Positions 24,222-32,814 of a stretch of 37,116 nt of DNA are shown here, one piece after another. The notes beneath the pieces are model-generated. The model saw only the letters and a program-made list of their open reading frames with translations. It was not told where the DNA came from and searched no databases. How positions within the stretch are numbered: position 1 is the stretch's first letter; each line of letters begins with the position of its first letter. The translations under genes were made by a program, and so were the position numbers. The DNA comes from Halorubrum californiense DSM 19288 (lineage in GTDB: Archaea > Halobacteriota > Halobacteria > Halobacteriales > Haloferacaceae): the NCBI RefSeq assembly GCF_000336875.1, contig NZ_AOJK01000077.1, forward strand, positions 1,555-38,670, read 5' to 3'.

Positions 24222-25490
24222 TCAGGTGTCGACCGCGATCGCGGTCCCGTCGTCCGCGACCACGACCACCTCGTCGCCGCCGTCGCCCGTGACGTCGGCG
24301 AACAGGGGGCCGCCGTAGGCGACGATGTCACCGGCGTCGCCCCGAGCGATCACCTCGCCGCTCTGGGTCATCGCGAGCACTCCGCCGGCCCGGTTGACCA
24401 CCACCGGCGCGCGCTCGCCGTTCCCGTCGACGTCGCCCATGCGCGGCTCGTTGATCCGGGTCGACGCGCCGTACTGCTGTTTCCAGACGACCTCGCCGTC
24501 GAGGAGGTCGACGGCCCACACGCTCCCGGAGCCGCCGACGTACACTCGCCCGGGGTCCGCGTCCCCGACGGCGATCGGACGGTCCTGTAGCTTGACCTCG
24601 TACCGGTCCGACCCGTCGCTCACTTCGAGGGTCTCGATGTTTCCGTTCGCGCCGCCGAGCGCCAGCACCGGCCCGTCGCGGCTGTCCGCCGCGTTCCAGC
24701 TCAGCGGGTTCACGCTCGGCTCGGTCGTCCAACGCGTGTCGCCGCGCTCGTCGAGCATGTGGACCGTCGCGGGGTTCCCCGCGGTCGTCAGCACCGCCAG
24801 CCCGCCTCGCTCGTCGTCCTCGGCGTCGGGCTCGACGACGAGCGGCCGCCGGCTGATCTCCCCCGCCAGCGAGGCCTCCGCGACCGGATCGCCCTCGCCG
24901 TCGACGACGCGAACGCCCCCGTCGGTCGTGACCGCGGCGACCTCCCGGCTCCCGTCGCCGGTGAGGTCGCCGATGGCCGGTCGGAGCCCGGCGGGGCCGC
25001 CGAGGTCGACCGCGAACCGCTCCGTCCCGTCGGCCGCGTCGATGACGACGAGCTCGCCCGACGCCGTCGTGAGCGCGACCACCGGGTCGCCGCCGAGGGT
25101 GCCGGCGGTGAGCCCGCTGACGCCGATAGGGCCATCACCGGGCCCGTCGGAGCTGCTCCCGCCGCTGTCCCCGGACCCGTCGCCGCCGCCTCGCTCGGCG
25201 TCCGGGCCGGATATCGGGGCCGTCCACGGCGCCTCGTCCGTCCCGACGACCGTCGCGGTGACGACTCGCGACCCGTTCTCCACCGCGGGTCGGAGGAGGT
25301 GCGGGTCGCCGTCGACGGTCGCGACCACGGCGCCGGTGCCGTCGTCGCCCGCGGCCGGCTCGGACTCCCACACGACCGTGGCCTCCGTCGTGGCGTCGTC
25401 GACGCCGACGAACGCGAACAGCGCCACGCCGACGCCGGTCGCGCCGCCGGCCAGCAGTATCAGCGTCGCGAACAGGACGCGTCGGTCCAT
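24222..25490 (-). CDS. Secreted or membrane-anchored beta-propeller protein (PQQ/FG-GAP type)
   Basis: The 422-residue protein starts with one hydrophobic segment (VLFATLILLAGGATGVGVAL) that acts as signal anchor. A low-complexity Gly/Ser/Asp linker follows at about 95-120. Repeated blades come next, such as LVVIDAADGTERFAVDLGGP, AIGDLTGDGSREVAAVTTDG, VWAVDLLDGEVVWKQQYGAS, MGDVDGNGERAPVVVNRAGG and FADVTGDGGDEVVVVADDG. DxTGDG/DxDGNG loops are calcium-binding FG-GAP/VCBS-type motifs, and the others resemble PQQ blades. It probably sits outside the cell and binds a ligand or partner protein; no enzyme active site is visible. Confidence 0.82.
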   Translation of the reverse strand: MDRRVLFATLILLAGGATGVGVALFAFVGVDDATTEATVVWESEPAAGDDGTGAVVATVDGDPHLLRPAVENGSRVVTATVVGTDEAPWTAPISGPDAERGGGDGSGDSGGSSSDGPGDGPIGVSGLTAGTLGGDPVVALTTASGELVVIDAADGTERFAVDLGGPAGLRPAIGDLTGDGSREVAAVTTDGGVRVVDGEGDPVAEASLAGEISRRPLVVEPDAEDDERGGLAVLTTAGNPATVHMLDERGDTRWTTEPSVNPLSWNAADSRDGPVLALGGANGNIETLEVSDGSDRYEVKLQDRPIAVGDADPGRVYVGGSGSVWAVDLLDGEVVWKQQYGASTRINEPRMGDVDGNGERAPVVVNRAGGVLAMTQSGEVIARGDAGDIVAYGGPLFADVTGDGGDEVVVVADDGTAIAVDT

Positions 25491-25578
25491 TTGAACCCCC
25501 TTCGGGCGTCGCCGTGAAACGGTTGTCGGATGCGCACCCCGGTCCGCGGCGGTCGGGAGACCCGCCGGGAGGCCGCGC

Positions 25579-26337
25579 CTACCGCTCCAGCAGCGTCGCC
25601 ACGTGGTCGGCGTGCGCCTCGCCGACGAGGTCGCGCAGCGCCGCGGGGTCGCGCTCGCCGTCGGCGTTCACCAAGTAAACGGCGCCGTCGCGGTCGCCGT
25701 AGGCGCCGTGGAGGTCGTAGACGAATCCGTACACAGTCGCGTCCGCCGTCTCCTCGCTCTCGCCGGCGAACGCGACCTGCTCGTGGACGTTGTACTCGAC
25801 GAGGCGGTCGCGGACCGAGGTGTCGGCATGGCTGTCCGGATCCTCGTCGGCTGCGCCGTCGGCTGGCCCGTCGGCGTTCGCGTCGTCGACCGCGCTACCG
25901 ACGACGGCAGGGTCGCTCAGGCCCTCTTCCACGATCGGTACCAGCGCCTCGACGTCGGCGCGGATGCCCGGTTCGGGCGGGAACTCGCCGGTGCGAGCCG
26001 CCGTGAGGGCAGCGTCGACCGCGCCGCACCCGGTGTGACCGACCACGGCGAGGACCTCTGTTTCGGTGTGTCGGAGCGGGTACGCCACGCTCCCGTCGAG
26101 CACTCGCTCGCCGTCGACGAGCGCGCTCACGCTGTTGCCGATGGCGCCGGCGGTGAAGAGGAACCCCGGCTCGTCGACGGCGAACATCCCCTCTTGGGAG
26201 ACGCGCGAGTCGGAACAGCAGACGGAGACCACGCCGGGCCGCTGGCCGTCGCGGTGCTGGTCGAAGGAACCGGACGAGAGCGCGGCGACGTGGTCGTCGT
26301 TGCGGTCGAGGAGGTCGACGAGTGCCCGGCGGGACAT
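25579..26337 (-). CDS. Beta-class carbonic anhydrase
   Basis: The 252-residue enzyme interconverts CO2 and bicarbonate. The zinc ligands are C41 in SVCCSDSRVSQ (CxDxR dyad D43-R45), H101 and C104 in AVVGHTGCGAVDAAL. The FTAGAIGNSVSALV strand is also typical. An insertion of about 35 residues, acidic and Asp/Ala-rich (around 155-190), is a halophilic extra. The start MSRRALVDLLDRNDDH at 26337 is supported by a GTTTTTTGTC box about 28 nt upstream; the longer frame reads through the promoter. Three 20-bp repeats lie further upstream. Confidence 0.92.
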   Translation of the reverse strand: MSRRALVDLLDRNDDHVAALSSGSFDQHRDGQRPGVVSVCCSDSRVSQEGMFAVDEPGFLFTAGAIGNSVSALVDGERVLDGSVAYPLRHTETEVLAVVGHTGCGAVDAALTAARTGEFPPEPGIRADVEALVPIVEEGLSDPAVVGSAVDDANADGPADGAADEDPDSHADTSVRDRLVEYNVHEQVAFAGESEETADATVYGFVYDLHGAYGDRDGAVYLVNADGERDPAALRDLVGEAHADHVATLLER

Positions 26338-26390
26338 ACCGCCCCGACCCGCCGAAGGGACAAAAAACGCCGTGGGCACGGGAGTGGTTC

Positions 26391-26450
26391 TCCGCCGTCC
26401 GCGGAGGGGATCGCCGTCCGCGGAGGGGGTCACCGTCCACGGAACGGGGC
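26391..26450. repeat. Three imperfect 20-bp tandem repeats upstream of the carbonic anhydrase
   Basis: Units 26391-26410, 26411-26430 and 26431-26450 share CCGTCCrCGGAgGGG. They are upstream of the carbonic anhydrase promoter and run up to the stop codon of the small gene at 26453. Confidence 0.6.
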
Positions 26451-26452
26451 CG

Positions 26453-26587
26453 TCAGGCGACGAGGCCGACCGCGGCGATCAAGAATCCGACGACGAACAC
26501 CGCGAGGAGCGCGACCGTCGCGATCACGACCGCGGGCGCGAGCGCCTCCTCGTTCTCGTCGAGGACGATGTCTTCCATGTTCTGCAT
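26453..26587 (-). CDS. Small single-span membrane protein (44 residues)
   Basis: On the minus strand a 44-codon frame reads MQNMEDIVLDENEEALAPAV followed by a long hydrophobic stretch (VIATVALLAVFVVGFLIAAV). An acidic N-terminus followed by one transmembrane helix is a recurrent layout of small haloarchaeal membrane proteins. The start may be the ATG at 26587 or the internal one at 26578. It lies between the carbonic anhydrase and the solute-binding protein genes, in the same direction. The function is unknown. Confidence 0.55.
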   Translation of the reverse strand: MQNMEDIVLDENEEALAPAVVIATVALLAVFVVGFLIAAVGLVA

Positions 26588-26656
26588 GTGCGAGCCCTCG
26601 TCGCGGCGGGGTTTGAACGCTTCGACCGAGGCCGCGCTACCCGCCGAGCCGGTCCG

Positions 26657-28327
26657 TCACTGGTCGAGCCAGACGTTGTTGTAGTTGCTCAGGACCCGCG
26701 GGTTGTACTGCGAGCGCGGGTGGGCGACGAAGTCGTTGACGTAGTCGCGGACCCCGATGGAGACGCGCAGGCTGTAGCTGGGCAGGTGGACCCGGTCTTC
26801 GAGCACCGTCGGAATGATCGACTCGTAGAGTTCGCGCCGCTCGTCGATGTCGCTGGCGCGCCGGGCCTCGATGATGTCGTCCATGAGGTCGTCGTTCTCG
26901 TAGTAGGTCCCGTTGGTGGCGCCGATCTGGCCGTCGTGGAACAGGTTGTACACGTACGAGTCGGGGTCGGGGCCGCCGAGCCACCCCAGTGCGTACATGT
27001 TGTAGTCGTCCTCGTTACCGGTGTCGTACGTATCGAGGAACGTCCCCCAGTCGTACCGCCGCACCTCGGCGTCGTAGCCGGCCTCGTTCAGCCCGTTCGA
27101 GACGGAGACGCCGATCTGTTCGCGGAGGTCGTCCGGCGGCACGATGATCCGGAAGTTGTAGTCCTCGGGCACGCCCGCGTCCGAGAGCAGCTCCGCGGTC
27201 CGGTCGGTGTCGCGGTCGTGGCCGATGTCAGCCCACTCGTCGGTCGGGAAGTCCCACGAGTCGGCGACCGGGAGCGGCACCGGCGCGTAGTTGCGTTCCC
27301 CCGCCGGTTCGATGAAGTTCGAGACCGCCTGGTCCATCGAGACGGCGTAGTCGATCGCCTCGCGGACTTGGGGGTCCGCCGTCGGCCCCTCGTTGCAGTT
27401 GAACGCGATGTAGTAGTAGGAGATGCCCGGCTCCGACTGGAGCGACATGTTGTCCGCGCTCTGGACCGTCTCCCACGTCTGGGGCGTGATCCCGTCCGCG
27501 ACGTCCGACTGACCCGTCTCTAGGGAGACGACGCGCGTCGTACTCTCCTCGACCGGCTCGAACCGCAGTCGGTCGAGGTGCGGCAGCGTGTCGCCCCAGT
27601 AGTCGTCCCACGTCACCAGGTCGACGAACTGCCCCTCGGTCCAGTCGTCGAACTCGAACGGCCCCGAGCCGACCGGCGACTCGAGGTTGAACGCGTCCTT
27701 GTCCTCTTCCCGGACCGACTCCGGAACCACGTTCCGCGTCAGCGCGAGCGTGTAGAACGGGCCGTACCCGTACTGGAGGTCGATCTGGACGGTCCGGTCG
27801 TCGACGACCTCGATCGTGTCGATCATCTCGACGTCCGGCGCGTTCGCGGTCTCCTCCTCAACGGGCGCGAGCAGCGAGTACTTGACGTCCGACGCGGTGA
27901 CCGGGTCGCCGTTCTGGAAGCGCGGCCCGTCGCGGAGTTCGACGACGTACCGCGTCCCGTCGCGCTCGACGGTCGGCTCCTCGCTGGCGAGGTGCGGGAC
28001 CGGATTCGTCGACTCGTCGTAGGCGTACAAGGGCTCGAACACCTGCGAACACACCTGCTGCGAGTAGATGTCGTTGACGACGATCGGGTCGAACTCGATC
28101 GGCGAGACCTGCTGTGAGTACACCAGCTCGCCGCCGCTGACGGGCTCGCTCCCGCCCCCGTCCCCGCCGTCGGTTTCGTTCCCGTCGGTTCCGCCGGTAC
28201 CGTCTCCGGCCGTTCCGTCCCCGTCGTCGGAGCCGCGGCCGGCGCACCCGGCAATGGCCCCCGCCGTCACTCCAGTCGCGACGCCGCGAAGCACGCGTCG
28301 CCGCGACGGATCGAGTTTCCGTGACAC
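26657..28327 (-). CDS. ABC transporter substrate-binding lipoprotein, family 5 (peptide/nickel type)
   Basis: The 556-residue protein starts with a Tat signal (SRRRVLRGVATGVTAGAI) and lipobox IAGCAG, then a disordered Gly/Asp/Thr linker, so it is tethered outside the membrane. The SBP_bac_5 domain shows VNDIYSQQVCSQVFEPLYAY, NPVPHLASEEPTVERDGTRY, FQNGDPVTASDVKYSL and, in the second half, PQVREAIDYAVSMDQAV. It should bind oligopeptides or similar ligands. No permease or ATPase genes are adjacent, so it works with transport components encoded elsewhere or as a receptor. A GATATATACG box is about 25 nt before the GTG start. Confidence 0.9.
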   Translation of the reverse strand: MSRKLDPSRRRVLRGVATGVTAGAIAGCAGRGSDDGDGTAGDGTGGTDGNETDGGDGGGSEPVSGGELVYSQQVSPIEFDPIVVNDIYSQQVCSQVFEPLYAYDESTNPVPHLASEEPTVERDGTRYVVELRDGPRFQNGDPVTASDVKYSLLAPVEEETANAPDVEMIDTIEVVDDRTVQIDLQYGYGPFYTLALTRNVVPESVREEDKDAFNLESPVGSGPFEFDDWTEGQFVDLVTWDDYWGDTLPHLDRLRFEPVEESTTRVVSLETGQSDVADGITPQTWETVQSADNMSLQSEPGISYYYIAFNCNEGPTADPQVREAIDYAVSMDQAVSNFIEPAGERNYAPVPLPVADSWDFPTDEWADIGHDRDTDRTAELLSDAGVPEDYNFRIIVPPDDLREQIGVSVSNGLNEAGYDAEVRRYDWGTFLDTYDTGNEDDYNMYALGWLGGPDPDSYVYNLFHDGQIGATNGTYYENDDLMDDIIEARRASDIDERRELYESIIPTVLEDRVHLPSYSLRVSIGVRDYVNDFVAHPRSQYNPRVLSNYNNVWLDQ

Positions 28328-28466
28328 GCGCTCTCTTTCGGCTCGGCGTATATATCACCGAACACACTGGCAGCGTTCGACCGAACGTCTGACAGCCGGA
28401 GACAATTTCCGGGAACTCGCCGACGCCGACGTGTTTTTGTGCGTCGGGCGTGGCGGATACGCCAAG

Positions 28467-29141
28467 ATGCCACGCGAACAGTACCAGACGAAACTGGAGG
28501 GGCTCCGCGACGACGTCCTCTACATGAGCGAAGTGGTCGCCGAGCGCCTCCGAATGGGGCTTGACGCCCTCGAACGACAGGACGAGGAGCTGGGGGAGGA
28601 AGTGATCGCGGGCGACGCCGAGATCAACGACCTCTACCTCGAACTGGAGGGGCAGTGTACGGACCTCATCGCGCTCCAGCAGCCCGTCGCCGGGGACCTG
28701 CGGTTCATCGCCGCGTCGTTCAAGATCATCACCGACCTCGAGCGGATCGCGGACCTCGCGACGAACCTCGGGGAGTACGCCAAGCGGGCCGACCGCGAGG
28801 TGTTCCCCGACGTCGACGTCCAGCGCATCGGCGACGACACGCTGGCGATGCTGCAGGACGCGATGGACGCGTACGCCGAGTCCGACCCCGAGCGCTGTTA
28901 CGCGGTCGCCGAGTCGGACGACGACCTCGACGCCGCCTGTGAGGCCGCGAGCGACCTCGTCGTCCGCGACCTCATCGAACGCGACGAACTCCGCGAGGAC
29001 GAGGACGTGGAGGCGACGATGCGGAACGTCTCGCGGCTCCTCCTCACGATCCGCGACCTCGAACGCGTCGGCGACCACGCGGTCAACATCGCCGCCCGGT
29101 CGCTGTACATGATCGAGAACGACGACGAACTGCTGTACTGA
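28467..29141 (+). CDS. phoU: PhoU-family phosphate regulator
   Basis: The 224-residue protein has two PhoU three-helix domains. Each carries the metal-binding acidic motif: RFIAASFKIITDLERIADLA in the first half and RLLLTIRDLERVGDHAVNIA in the second. PhoU represses phosphate uptake through the Pst transporter and its sensor. No pst genes are next to it in this window. I use ATG 28467 (MPREQYQTKLEGL) because a GTGTTTTTG box lies about 30 nt upstream and the longer open frame overlaps the divergent promoter region. Confidence 0.93.
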   Translation: MPREQYQTKLEGLRDDVLYMSEVVAERLRMGLDALERQDEELGEEVIAGDAEINDLYLELEGQCTDLIALQQPVAGDLRFIAASFKIITDLERIADLATNLGEYAKRADREVFPDVDVQRIGDDTLAMLQDAMDAYAESDPERCYAVAESDDDLDAACEAASDLVVRDLIERDELREDEDVEATMRNVSRLLLTIRDLERVGDHAVNIAARSLYMIENDDELLY

Positions 29142-29283
29142 TCAGGACGACGACCTGCCGTACCGATCGGGAGCCGGACCGACCGGGCGGCGACGTTGAC
29201 CGCCTCGGTGGGTCGCCCGAGACCTGTCACCGAGCGAGACGCAGTCCCCGTCTTATATCCCTCTGACCGCTGACTCCGGACAC

Positions 29284-29628
29284 ATGGTTCTCGGAGCTAT
29301 CGTCTCGTTCGTCGTCGCGCTATTGGTCGGTGGGGTGGGGATCTACGTCAGCGGCCGCCTCGTCGCGGGCGTCGACGACTACTCGCACGCGGTGGTGACT
29401 GCGCTGCTCGGCGCCGTCGCGTGGGCCATCGGGTCGCTGATCCCGGTGATCGGGTCCGTGGTCGCGCTGGTCGCGTGGGTGTGGGTCATCAAGTGGCGCT
29501 ACCCCGGCGGCTGGAAGGACGCGGCGATCATGGGACTCGTCGCGTGGGCGGCGACCCTACTCGTCATCGCCGTCCTGAACGGCGTTCTCGACCTGAACAT
29601 CGGCGCGTTCGGCATTTCCGGCGTCTGA
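29284..29628 (+). CDS. Small polytopic membrane protein
   Basis: The 114-residue protein has three to four transmembrane helices: GAIVSFVVALLVGGVGIYV, HAVVTALLGAVAWAIGSLIP, VIGSVVALVAWVWVIKWRY, and AAIMGLVAWAATLLVIAVL. It is common in haloarchaea without known function. A CTTATATCC box about 28 nt upstream supports the ATG. No partner gene is evident. Confidence 0.75.
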   Translation: MVLGAIVSFVVALLVGGVGIYVSGRLVAGVDDYSHAVVTALLGAVAWAIGSLIPVIGSVVALVAWVWVIKWRYPGGWKDAAIMGLVAWAATLLVIAVLNGVLDLNIGAFGISGV

Positions 29629-29736
29629 CGCGGCCCGTTCCGGTCTGTTCTGCTGTTCCGTTCCGTCGGCCGTCCGAACCGCTGCCCGACGGTCCGCGGT
29701 TCAACCGTTCCGTCGAGATATCTCCGACGCGACTCG

Positions 29737-30090
29737 TCACTTCTCTTCGACGAGTTCGCCGTACTCGTTGGTCTCGTAGGGCCCTTTTCGGCTGTCACTC
29801 CCGGTACGCTCCGAGCGCGCCTGTCGCGATTCGGTGGCGTTCGAACCGGCTCCCGCCGACACCGAACTCTCCTTCTGTGACGACGCGCCGGCGGCGTGGT
29901 CGGCGTCGTCCGCCTCCGCCAGCGCCGAGAGGAAGCCTCCGGCAAATCCGACGATGTACGGGAGCGCCTTCAGCGCCACCAGTCCAAGGACGATCACGGA
30001 CGCGATTGCGATGAAAAACAGTAGAAACAGGAAGCCGAAGATGGCCGTCAGTATATCCGAAAAAATGGAGAGCGGGACCAGATGAGTCAC
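29737..30090 (-). CDS. Membrane protein with long charged tail, next to the ESCRT-like cluster
   Basis: The 117-residue protein has an N-terminal hydrophobic region of two helices (LTAIFGFLFLLFFIAIASVI and VLGLVALKALPYIVGFAGGF). A polar, probably disordered cytoplasmic tail of about 60 residues follows, ending YETNEYGELVEEK. It starts with GTG and has its own TTTAATATTC box about 30 nt upstream, 60 bp past the stop codon of the coiled-coil gene at 30151. It could serve as membrane anchor or adaptor for the neighbouring AAA/coiled-coil system, but that link rests on position only. Confidence 0.6.
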   Translation of the reverse strand: MTHLVPLSIFSDILTAIFGFLFLLFFIAIASVIVLGLVALKALPYIVGFAGGFLSALAEADDADHAAGASSQKESSVSAGAGSNATESRQARSERTGSDSRKGPYETNEYGELVEEK

Positions 30091-30150
30091 ACCGGACGAT
30101 CTGTTGGATTTTCTGAATATTAAATCTTCGTCCCGAGGGGCAGCGAAGGC

Positions 30151-30804
30151 CTACGACAGCCGGAGGTCGGACACGTCGTCGTCGTCCAGATCGCCGTCGA
30201 GGTCGTCGAAAACCGCCTCGGGGTCGAGCGACTCGTCCTCCGTCGTCCGCTCTCGTTCGAACTCGGCGTCCCACTCGTCGCGGAGCTGCGAGTTGCCGTG
30301 AAGGCGGTCGGTCGACGCCGAGAAGGAGTCGACCACGTCGCGGGCGGCGACGCCGGCGGTGTCGAGCCGCTGGGTCATCTCCTCGATGGTCAGCTTCTCT
30401 TGCGAGAACATCTCGACCAGCTCTTCGCGGTCGAGTTCCATGAGACGCTCCCAGTACCGGTCGTCGCGGAGCTCTCGCATCTCGTAGACGTTGAGGAAGT
30501 TAGACACCGTCTGGGACATCTGATCCACGACGTCGAGTTTCCCCTCGACCGTTTCGAGGCGGTCGTTGACGGCCTCGGCCTCGCGGAGGGCGGTCTCCGC
30601 CGCGTCCTCGTTTCCCGCCTCGCGGGCGTCCATGTACTGCTGTTTCAGGTTCTCGTGTTTCTCCTTGAGTCGGTCGCGGTCGGTCGCGAGCTGCTCGCGT
30701 TTCGCGTCGAGTTCGACCTGCTTATCGCGGTGTTCGGACTCGTCGAGTTCGAGCGGATGAGTCGTGTCGTCGCCGAAGAGGAGCGTCGAGATTCGATCGA
30801 TCAT
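30151..30804 (-). CDS. Coiled-coil protein, ESCRT-III/Snf7-like candidate 1
   Basis: The 217-residue protein is almost entirely helical. A short hydrophobic N-terminus (MIDRISTLLFG) leads into a long charged coiled coil (about 25-95: ELDAKREQLATDRDRLKEKH). Shorter helices (100-165) and an acidic tail ending DDDVSDLRLS follow. Size, N-terminal amphipathic piece, helical hairpin and acidic tail match ESCRT-III (CHMP/Snf7) subunits, and residues 99-161 align by eye with residues 90-152 of the paralogue at 32815. PspA/Vipp1, from the same superfamily, is the main alternative. It lies 41 bp downstream of the Vps4-like ATPase gene in the same direction, so the two are probably co-transcribed. ATG 30804 is preferred to the much longer frame, which overlaps the ATPase gene. 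Confidence 0.55.
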   Translation of the reverse strand: MIDRISTLLFGDDTTHPLELDESEHRDKQVELDAKREQLATDRDRLKEKHENLKQQYMDAREAGNEDAAETALREAEAVNDRLETVEGKLDVVDQMSQTVSNFLNVYEMRELRDDRYWERLMELDREELVEMFSQEKLTIEEMTQRLDTAGVAARDVVDSFSASTDRLHGNSQLRDEWDAEFERERTTEDESLDPEAVFDDLDGDLDDDDVSDLRLS

Positions 30805-30845
30805 GTGGATACGAACGTGGGGGGAATTTGTAGTTGTTGGGTGTG

Positions 30846-32174
30846 TTACTGCTCGATTCGAGCCGACGGACCCGTGCCGTACTGCGCGTTCCACTCGTCG
30901 TACTCGGATATCTCCGCCGCCGACAGCGACGCGCTCGTCTGATCGAACGCCGTCTCCACGTCCTCCGGCGTGATGGCGTCGATCGTGAGATCGTAATCGC
31001 GGGCTCCGCCGAGCCCGCTGTCCGCGACGGAGACGAGGTCGGGATTCGACCGACGCACCATCGCGTCCACCGAGCGTCGACACAGCGCCTCGATATCGCT
31101 CCCGGTGAACTGTCGCTCCACGCAGGCGGCGGCGATCGCGGTCGCGGGCGAGGCGGCGCCCGCCGCGTCGACCCCGCTCGGGGCGAACGCCGTCGGCCGC
31201 GAGTCGGCGAACTCGACCCCGCCGCGAACGCTGTGGATCCGGACGACCTCCTCGGCGGCGTCGACGTCCGGCAGCGGGATGAGAAGCCGCTCGGGGAAGC
31301 GTCGCCGAACCGCGTTGTCGAGGTCGGCCGGTTTATTCGTCGCGCCGAGGACCATCACGAAGTCGTCTTCCCCTTTATCGATCCCGTCCAGTTCCGACAG
31401 GAGCGTGTTCAGCACCCGCCGAGACGTCTGGTCGGAGTTGTCGTCGCGCGACTGCGTCAGCGCGTCGATTTCGTCGAGAAACACGACCGACGGACTCATC
31501 TCCGCCGCGAGGTCGAACAGCGCGGTGATCTGTTTCGACGACTCTCCGAAGTACTTCGACAGGAGGCCGCCCAGCTTCACGTCGAAGAACGTCGCATCGA
31601 GCGACCCAGCGACCGCCGACGCCAACAGCGTCTTTCCGGTCCCCGGGGGCCCGAACATGAGGACCCGGTCGGTCGCGGCGACCGCCGAGGGAGTCCCTTC
31701 GACCGCACCGAGCGCGATCGCTCGCTTCAGCCGGTCTTGGACCGATTCCAGGCCGCCGATATCATCCCAGGTCACGTCGGTCTCCGAGACGAACGACTCG
31801 ACGCGGCCCTTGAAGTCCTCGTCGTCTCCGGAACCGCCCGAACCGCCGCCTGCGCCACCCCTGCCGCCCGAACCGCCGCCCGCGCCACCCCTGCCGCCCG
31901 ACCCACCCGCGCCGGCGCTCCCGCCGTCGTCGTCCGCCGCACCGGGATCGGTGCCGTCGGCGGCCATCGAGGCCGCACGCAGCAGCCGCTCGATGCGGCC
32001 GCTGTAGTCGCTGTTCGCCTCGACGTCTTGGAGCTGTTCGAGCCGATCGGCGGCCTCGTGGTACCCCTTCGCGGCGGCGTCGAGGTTCCCGGCCTTCCTC
32101 GCCGTCTCGGCCTTCGAAAGCAACTCTTCGTACTGGTTCCTGAGGATGTCGCGTTTGTATCCGTCTACGTTCAT
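30846..32174 (-). CDS. Vps4-like AAA ATPase with N-terminal MIT-like domain
   Basis: The 442-residue protein has an N-terminal helical domain (about 5-70) resembling the MIT domain of Vps4: YEELLSKAETARKAGNLDAA, then GYHEAADRLEQL. A Gly-rich linker (about 85-116) precedes one AAA domain. Motifs are WDDIGGLESVQDRLKRAI, Walker A GPPGTGKT (175-182), pore loop SKYFGES (206-212), Walker B VFLDEID (231-237), sensor GATNKPADLD and arginine fingers in AVRRRFPERLLIPLPD. The C-terminal SLSAAEISEYDEWNAQYG (417-433) is the closing helix of the Vps4/katanin/spastin clade. Vps4 disassembles ESCRT-III filaments through the MIT domain. It sits between two coiled-coil genes that could be its substrates. Other AAA clades are less likely because of the C-terminal helix. 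Confidence 0.82.
   Translation of the reverse strand: MNVDGYKRDILRNQYEELLSKAETARKAGNLDAAAKGYHEAADRLEQLQDVEANSDYSGRIERLLRAASMAADGTDPGAADDDGGSAGAGGSGGRGGAGGGSGGRGGAGGGSGGSGDDEDFKGRVESFVSETDVTWDDIGGLESVQDRLKRAIALGAVEGTPSAVAATDRVLMFGPPGTGKTLLASAVAGSLDATFFDVKLGGLLSKYFGESSKQITALFDLAAEMSPSVVFLDEIDALTQSRDDNSDQTSRRVLNTLLSELDGIDKGEDDFVMVLGATNKPADLDNAVRRRFPERLLIPLPDVDAAEEVVRIHSVRGGVEFADSRPTAFAPSGVDAAGAASPATAIAAACVERQFTGSDIEALCRRSVDAMVRRSNPDLVSVADSGLGGARDYDLTIDAITPEDVETAFDQTSASLSAAEISEYDEWNAQYGTGPSARIEQ
31841..31900. repeat. 30-bp tandem duplication in the ATPase linker
   Basis: 31841-31870 and 31871-31900 are identical except for one base. They encode repeated Gly-Ser-Gly-Gly-Arg-Gly-Gly-Ala-type decapeptides of the linker, likely to vary in copy number by slippage. 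Confidence 0.8.
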
Positions 32175-32253
32175 GGGGTTTGGTGGTGAGTTCGGTCGGG
32201 AAATCGTCTCGATGCCGTCGGTGCCGTGCGGTCGCGTTCGTTCCGCCGCCGGG

Positions 32254-32697
32254 TCATGCGGCCTCGTCCGTTTCGGGACCGTACACGGCCGCGACGACGC
32301 CGTCGGCGACGGTTTCGAGTTCGACCGCGCTCTCGTCGGGCAGTTCCTCTTCGGCGGCGCACACGACGGCCTGTCGGAGCAGTCTGCGGTCGCTCTCGGA
32401 GACCGTCGGGCTGTCGGCACGGAACTCCGGGCCGGACGCGAACTCGAGCGTTCGAGTGAGCACGTACTGGAAGAGCAGCGAGCGGTACTCGTGTCGCGTC
32501 CGCTCGTAGCGACGCAGGAGCGACTCCCGTTCGCGGGAGCGGTCGTCTCCGCTCGGCGTCGCCGGGTTCGCCGTCGTCCGGGACTGCCGGTCGTACTCCC
32601 GGTCCAGCCGTTCGAGGGGCTCGATCCGGTCGACCAGCTCCTCTCGGAGCAGCTCGCGTGCGCCTTCGAAGTCGAGTGTGTTCCGCTGTCGGGTCAT
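32254..32697 (-). CDS. Small helical protein of unknown function in the ESCRT-like cluster
   Basis: The 147-residue protein is predicted largely helical and charged, with EGARELLREELVDRIEPLER near the start and RYERTRHEYRSLLFQYVLTR in the middle. A compact C-terminal part follows (RRLLRQAVVCAAEEELPDES). It contains no transmembrane helix or known catalytic motif. It lies between the coiled-coil gene (117 bp upstream) and the ATPase gene (79 bp downstream), all leftward, which suggests a joint role. I do not recognise the family. Confidence 0.55.
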   Translation of the reverse strand: MTRQRNTLDFEGARELLREELVDRIEPLERLDREYDRQSRTTANPATPSGDDRSRERESLLRRYERTRHEYRSLLFQYVLTRTLEFASGPEFRADSPTVSESDRRLLRQAVVCAAEEELPDESAVELETVADGVVAAVYGPETDEAA

Positions 32698-32814
32698 GAT
32701 CGGTGTGATTTGAGTGATCGAGCGGCGCGGACCGAACGGCCGGCGCGTCCGGCTGACCGAGGCGCGTCCCGTCTGACCGGGGCGGCGGAGCGGTCCCGTC
32801 GCTGTCGTCGCCGG

